64,000 bases of DNA from Hetaerina americana (lineage: Eukaryota > Arthropoda > Insecta > Odonata > Calopterygidae), in the NCBI GenBank assembly GCA_022747635.1, contig JAKTNV010000010.1, forward strand, positions 48,295,958-48,359,957. The letters are read 5' to 3'. Position numbers and translations under genes: made by a program. Positions 58,570 to 64,000 of the stretch are shown piece after piece; within the stretch, counting starts at the first letter, position 1; the number at the start of each line of letters is the position of its first letter. Below the pieces are notes generated by a model. That model ran no database searches. It had not been told where the DNA came from and saw nothing but the letters and a program-made list of their open reading frames with translations.

Positions 58570-59965
58570 GTACACAAAGAATCAATGATTCTCTTTTCCC
58601 TCCCAAAAAAACAAAACCCAGCATCCTACTCCATAACCAGCCCCTCTTCAAATCCATGTACCTTCTTCATCCCTTCATTCCGTCCAACAACCCGTTCCTA
58701 TTTATACCCCTTCCTCTCTTGCCTAAAATACTGCCCTCTATCACATTCTTCATCATCCCATTGCCAATCAAAGCGCTCTGCATCCATATTACCTGTCTTC
58801 TTATGATTTCTCCCAACAATTTCCTCTCCTCCTTCACCATACTTAGCATTTTATTTGTTTTCCTATCCATCCACTTCATCTTCTCCATCATTCTCCACAC
58901 CCAAATTTCAAAAGCCTCCCACCCGCGCCTGTCATCCTGTTTCAATGGCCGTGCTTCCACGCCGTGCAAGACTACAGTTCTTACCAAAGTTTTAATAAAC
59001 CTATTCTTAAGATTCTTGCTCAACATTCCTACCATCAATTTTCTCCTCCTTGTGAAAGCTTCTTTTCCTAACGTAATTTTTCTCCTTATGCCCCTCCATT
59101 AGTACCTTAATTACTGCAATTGCAGCACGTGTACCTTACCCCTTCCTACACCCAAGCTGATCATCCCCTAAGTAATCATTTTCTCTGCCCTCCATCCACT
59201 TGTTGATGATCCGGAGGACCACCGTAGCTTCGTGAGAAATCAAAATTATTACTTACTTTATTATTTATAACAAAATCCTCATATGATGTAGCCGTTAACT
59301 TTTTTGGAATAAGAACTAGCACTAATCTGACATGGTCTTCCGGCCAAATTCCTCTCTCATAAATTAATCCGTCCATCAGTCCATTTAGACTCTTCCTCCC
59401 ACATTTTCCTAAACCTTCAAGAAGTTCCGCAGGAATATTGTCTACCCCAACGGCCTTTTTTGATTTCGTTTCCCTTAATATTTCTTCTATCTCACCGTCG
59501 AGTAAGCCTGGACCTTAGCTATCTTCATCTACTTTATATTCACTTTCTATATTTAACCTTGCTGGTCTATGTTCTTTATCATAGTCCGTCTTCCGTCTTT
59601 CTTGGATATTTTTTGATTCAATGAGCATTTTCCCCGACTTTTCACTAATGGTTAACGCCGTCTTTACCTAATAGCGCACTAATTGCACCCTTCCTCTGTA
59701 AACTTTCCATATCCTCCCAATACGTCTTCCACCACATTTTTTCTCTATTTGTTACCATCTCAATTTGTTACTAAACTCTTTTCTCCTCCTTCTACCCACC
59801 TCTGTATTTATATTCTACCATGTGTTTCTCTCGTCTATCTTTCTAATCATCTCATTTGTAAAGTTTTCTTGTCTTTTTCCTATTAGCACGTTCCCTTGGT
59901 CTCTTTTGCTGTTCTCAATATAATTTTTTATGGTATATTCCCATTTTTACTCGATGGTACTCAGA
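58570..59965 (-). pseudogene. LINE-B reverse transcriptase with internal deletion (B3)
   Basis: Minus-strand order: QEKFTNEMIRKIDERNTW-like linker (near 59850), KHRPARLNIESEYKVDED region (59540), LDGEIEEILRETKSKKAVGV then DNIPAELLEGLGKCGRKSLN (59400-59490), YERGIWPEDHVRLVLVLIPK, GTRAAIAVIKVLMEG (59100), then directly KRSFHKEE, KNRFIKTLVRTVVLHGVEAR, PLKQDDRRGWEAFEIWVWRM, MEKMKWMDRKTNKML, QSALIGNGMMKNVIEGSILG and INRNGLLDGMKG. The catalytic palm with the F-A-D-D box is missing: the jump from VLMEG to the RRRI-type segment removes roughly 170 residues. Frameshifts are also present. The 5' side meets another LINE-B copy head to head at about 59970. Confidence 0.85.
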
Positions 59966-59969
59966 TCAT

Positions 59970-61838
59970 TTCCCTCTTTCGGGAGGGCTGTGCGTTTTGA
60001 TGAATCCTGAGGCTGTACCACCGGAGCAATGATATTTGCTCGTGGTAGGGTAGCCCATGATAGGTCGAAGGTTAGCGGCCAGATGAAAGGTACCGCGGAG
60101 TGTGTTCCTCAGTAAGGCGGCTGAAAGACAACTGACCCTAGTGGGGTGGCATTGAGTGATGGGGTCACGTTAAAACACTATTGAGGAAGGCAATGGGAAA
60201 CCACCTATTAATTATTCCACGAAACGACGATGGGCATAGACCTGCGTATTAGACCTGGTCACAGCGGCTTTCGACCCGCTAGACCATGTGCAATGCCCGG
60301 CAGCGGGAGAGACAAGGATTGTGTGGCCGTCACCTCAAGAAATCCTCGTTAAGCGCAGTTGACAGCAGTTACACAGAAGACATGTAAAAAATCTGCCCCT
60401 GTTAGGGTGGAGGTAGCGCCTTAGGACGATGTTGAGGGCAGAAAATTAAAGAATGTAATGGGGGAGATGGAGCGAGGAAATATAAATATTGTAGAGCTGC
60501 ACGATGTGAGATGGAAAGATAGCGGGGATTACTGGAGCGATGCTTAGAGAAGAATTAGCGGAGGAGAAGACAGTCAGCAAGAGGTGATGATAGAAGTAAT
60601 AGAGTTGAAAAATAAACTAAGGAGGAAACCAAATAGAGGGAAGTGGGGATATTTAATGCTTACCAAGTAAGGGTGAAATGGGTGCGCTGTCTAGGAAGAT
60701 GAAAATATTATCCGGAAATAAGAAGGGTAACTTTGTCCGCACTATCAAATGAGCATCAGGAAAACTATTTCCTGAACCAGGAAAGTTTTAACAGTATTAG
60801 GAATATTAAAAAAAGGATCTACCTGCTATAGAAATTAGGCCAGTAAGCTCAAGGAAATATGACGTCGATGAGGGCAGTTTACGTCCAGATGTACCTGATG
60901 TCGAGATAGAAGGGGCATTAAGGGAACAGAAATCAAATAAGGCCGTGGGGGAAACTAACTTTTACGCGGAAGGACTTCGGAGTTCAGAGAAACGTGGGAG
61001 GAAGAATTTTTATGGGATAATTCGTAGCATTTATGAGGGAGTGACTTGGTTGGAAGATTTCGTCAGATAAGTTTTAGTGCCCACCCCAAAGAAAAGGAGA
61101 AGCCATATGTGAGGGCTATAGAACAATGATTTTGATTTCACATGTAACTAAAATGTTACTTGCAGTAATCAATAAGAGACTTGACAGGAAAGCATATGAT
61201 TACGTTTTTAGTGGTTGATCAGTTTGAATTCAGAAAGAGAAAACCTACACGTAATGCCATAGAGGTGATGAGGTCACTACTAGAAAGGAGCATTAAATAC
61301 CATCAGAATGTATTTGTTGATTTCCTGGATTTTGAGATGTCGTTTGATAGAGTAAATTGGGTACAATTAATCAATGCATTGCAGAAAATAGGAGTACATG
61401 GGAGTAATAGTTGTACTATCCGTAACCTGTAAATATTTCAGACTGCTCAGGTGAATGGGGAGTCAGGATAGGCAGTATTAGAAAGATGGGCTAGGATAGG
61501 GGTGTCATTTATCACCTGTATACGTGGAGAAAGTGAAAAAAGAGGCATGGGAAGAACTGGAAATGGGAATGCGGACTTTTAGTTCGTCAGTTTAGTTTGA
61601 AAATGGATCACAATCACAGCTGAGCGAATTAGAATGTCAGTGCGATATGTTTCGGATGACAATCAATGAAAACAAAACACTAGATGAGGTTTTCGAGAAA
61701 AAGGGTGTTAAAGGTTAAAATTGGAGGTCATATATTACAGCACGTGATTAACCTATCTCGGAAGTGATTTAGACCAAAATGGTCAAACTAATAGGGGCAT
61801 AAGAAGAATTGCATTAGGAAAAGAAGTGTTCACTATTT
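59970..61838 (+). pseudogene. LINE-B with 5' UTR, shortened copy (B4)
   Basis: Begins with a GC-richer noncoding leader (gggagggctgtgcg, ggcaatgggaaaccacctat near 60190), the kind of 5' leader carried by these LINEs. Then come a cut-down endonuclease start (INIVELHDVRWKDSGDYW near 60480, ISGGEDSQQEVMIEVIEL), RT finger pieces (CEGYRTMILISHVTKMLLAV and INKRLDRKA near 61110-61190, FEFRKRKPTRNAIEVMRSLL), and motif A (FVDFLDFEMSFDRVNW, 61310-61360). Past a deletion of the F-A-D-D region are LSELECQCDMFRMTINENKT and RRIALGKEVFT at 61800-61838. Much of the endonuclease and the palm core are missing. Stops and frameshifts occur throughout. Confidence 0.82.
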
Positions 61839-62929
61839 TGATGCAAAAAAACTTTCCCAAAACTAAAAAATTGCTTTTTTGAATTGCGTTTCTTTGCCTG
61901 GCGACACGAAAGGATATTTCATAAAACATGCCATATTGGCTGCCGTTGGAGTTTGCTTTTTTATCAAAATTGTCAATATTGTAATTGCGAATCTTTTTAT
62001 ATATACGAACCATACATTAGTAGCGGTATAAAATTTTTATAGGGTAAAGATCTGGAACAATAGGTTCTGCAAACAAAATTGAGATGGTTTTCGAATATGG
62101 CGTCTAATGATAATGTCTAGAAAAATAGTAAATGCATGACTTCTAAGGTGGTTTTCGGTTATGACTGCTTATAGAAAACTTTTTTAGGATCAAGTTTTCC
62201 TTGAGTTATTTAGAATATCTTTCTGAGTTAAATAAGATTCAAGACATTGCGTTATAGTTATTAATTCAAGATGAATTGAAAGATTTTTGGGTAAGCTTGT
62301 CGCAAACGCGGTAGTCTTTTTTACAACCCTTGAGGAATGTCTAAATACTTCATAAGAAGGATGTATTCAAATGGTAAAAATACATTTTTCTAAGTCAATT
62401 ATTATAAAAAATGAAAAAATCAATAATAAAGGGTCTCCTGTCATTTATTTTCTAACCAATGTATTTTGATTATTTGCTCTTCGTGGTATGATGTCAGCCA
62501 AGGAACTTTAAATTTATTTCAGCAAATCTTGCTCACAGAAATGATAGCAGTGAATGTGAATAAAACTGAATGACTAGCCTAACAGGAGAGTGCAAGGACT
62601 GTCTCTATTTCTCATTAGTTCCATCAGCGCGATAAGACAAGACCTGTATATCCCATGTTCCTAAAGGAAGATTTTTGGTATCAAAATTTTGGCAAGCACA
62701 AAAATGAAAAAAAATTAAATGTGAAAGAGCATTGAATTTAAATGTCAGGAAAGGTTCCCTTTTTTACTGAGAAACTTCGATGCTTTTTCCTGATCTGAAG
62801 AATATTTTTCAACCTCCCCATCAATCGTTTGCCGAAGAAAAGTGGCGTTCAATCTCTTGCCATCCGTTTTTTACCCGACCCAGGTAATGTGTCAACTCAT
62901 TTTTCTTTCTAGTTCATTTCGGTTGGTGG
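61839..62929. other. AT-rich stretch, no gene seen
   Basis: No recognised repeat or coding domain. Confidence 0.5.
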
Positions 62930-63230
62930 CATAAGTAGGGCATTAATTCCATCTTTTAGACGCTCTCCGAGGGGAGGACCGCAAGTTTGATGGGACGCGA
63001 AGGGATGCGTCCTTTTACGATCGCTTCCACCATCACGGCGGGTATCCCGATGATCGAGGAGCATGCTGTCATCGTGCTTTTAAAATCAAGCTGCCCCATT
63101 TGACGACACCTGATGAGAGTTATGTCGCACACTTTTCAATATATTTGGACGTATTTTTATTGCGCTGGCTCCGCTTTACGGGGCCAGTTAATTTTCAGAT
63201 GCACGCAGATTATTTATTATCAATGAATGA
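62930..63230. promoter_or_regulatory. Possible conserved noncoding element
   Basis: A patch of balanced composition with CpGs (ccttttacgatcgcttccac, tttttattgcgctggctccg, cggggccagttaattttcag) in AT-rich flanks, without a convincing reading frame. Such patches are often enhancers in arthropod genomes. This is judged by eye only. Confidence 0.22.
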
Positions 63231-64000
63231 ATTGTCATTCTCCCTTATAGTGCATTTCCGATTTTTCCAAAGCAGTCTGAAAAAATGGAATCGTTGAGCT
63301 TGAAAGATGATTACTTCTTGACAATGAAAAAATAATTTTTGAATGTGTGAAATTGGTGAATTGGCAGTTAAAATGGTTTTCTTCGTGCAGGGTGAAAATA
63401 TTTTTTCTGATAAAAATTATTCTGAGGACCAGGAGATCCACAGTAATCGGAGGATAGGGTGATCGATATCGGAATAAACACGATAGATAATTCAATAGCT
63501 CGCCCTATAATACTTATGGAAAGAGTGATTTCGAAGTGCTCCGCTTTACTCTGTTAAAATGAGACGCCCTGTTTTCTCTTTATTTTCCGCCAAAGTTGCC
63601 TTCACCTTACCCAAATGAGTCGTGCAGAAGTAATCTGTACCCTGATAAACTTGCTAATTTTCTGTCTGAGGCATTGGTATGTACCGTCAAGTTGCTATGT
63701 TTGAATAAAATTCAATTTTGATGCACAAAAAGGGGAGCTATCACGTTTCCTTGCGATATACCATATGTAACCTCTGTCAAGCTCATACCATCAAGCGATA
63801 CTACTTTTAAGAGCCTGAAACGTTAATACTACTTAATTATTTGAATTTGAGCACTCGGATTATTTATTTTACCCTCTCTTCACTCAATTTTACAATATCA
63901 AACCCCTTAACCTTCTGGCTTCAAAAGATGTCGACTCGCTACTCGCATTTCATTTGTTTTTTTTTTTAAATTCACGTTTTTATAAGCGGAAGAGAGGCTG
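63231..64000. other. No gene seen
   Basis: AT-rich, ending in a T-rich stretch near 63957. No recognised feature. Confidence 0.5.

Noticed and set aside
58656..59102. 148-codon plus frame
   Set aside because: It is the antisense shadow of LINE-B copy B3.
1..64000. CRISPR array, bacterial operon, phage or toxin system
   Set aside because: No evenly spaced direct repeats with unique spacers, no ribosome binding sites or packed genes; everything recognisable is eukaryotic.

Overview
The window looks like nuclear DNA of an arthropod, most likely a hexapod. The reasons are AT-rich sequence without compact genes, many decayed non-LTR retrotransposons, mariner/Tc1-like transposons, several tRNA-derived SINE families and long (TA)n and (CA)n runs. 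I cannot name the species. I see no complete host gene, no real tRNA or rRNA gene, no operon and no CRISPR array. The best hint of host coding is a possible first exon on the minus strand at 7332-7445, and it is weak.

Layout. 1-2230: an inverted SINE dimer and a SINE head in otherwise featureless DNA. 2230-3700, 16376-16840 and 26041-26880: three GC-, CpG- and purine-rich islands that could be regulatory, the first with G-quadruplex motifs. 5512-6069: an internally deleted mariner with 30-bp perfect terminal repeats. 13577-14645: a dead Tc1/mariner-type transposase (minus). 19825-20105: a second SINE family. 22690-23960 and 30190-31450: an inverted pair of copies of one LINE (here called LINE-A). 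26925-27260: a SINE with a 133-bp near-perfect palindrome, flanked by 14-bp target duplications. 31500-36650: a graveyard of nested LINE-A and LINE-B fragments and a minus-strand SINE. 41359-44153: two short foldbacks. 45940-48090: SINE, LINE-B, SINE and (TA)n. 48485-49827: a 1.34-kb mariner carrying a foldback insertion with a 16-bp target duplication. 52435-55426: the longest LINE-A copy (endonuclease plus reverse transcriptase, dead). 55427-56275: a duplicated SINE unit between (TA)n runs. 58570-61838: two LINE-B copies head to head. The rest is ordinary AT-rich intergenic or intronic sequence.

How the parts relate. LINE-A and LINE-B encode endonuclease/reverse transcriptase proteins that copy their own RNA at a nicked target, and SINEs borrow such machinery. 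All copies seen here carry stops, frameshifts or lost catalytic residues, so nothing here should move autonomously. The most unusual theme is the repeated foldback: at least six close inverted duplications, three of them inside 14-16-bp direct repeats. That suggests they arrived as insertions, possibly by self-primed snap-back of cDNA during target-primed reverse transcription.
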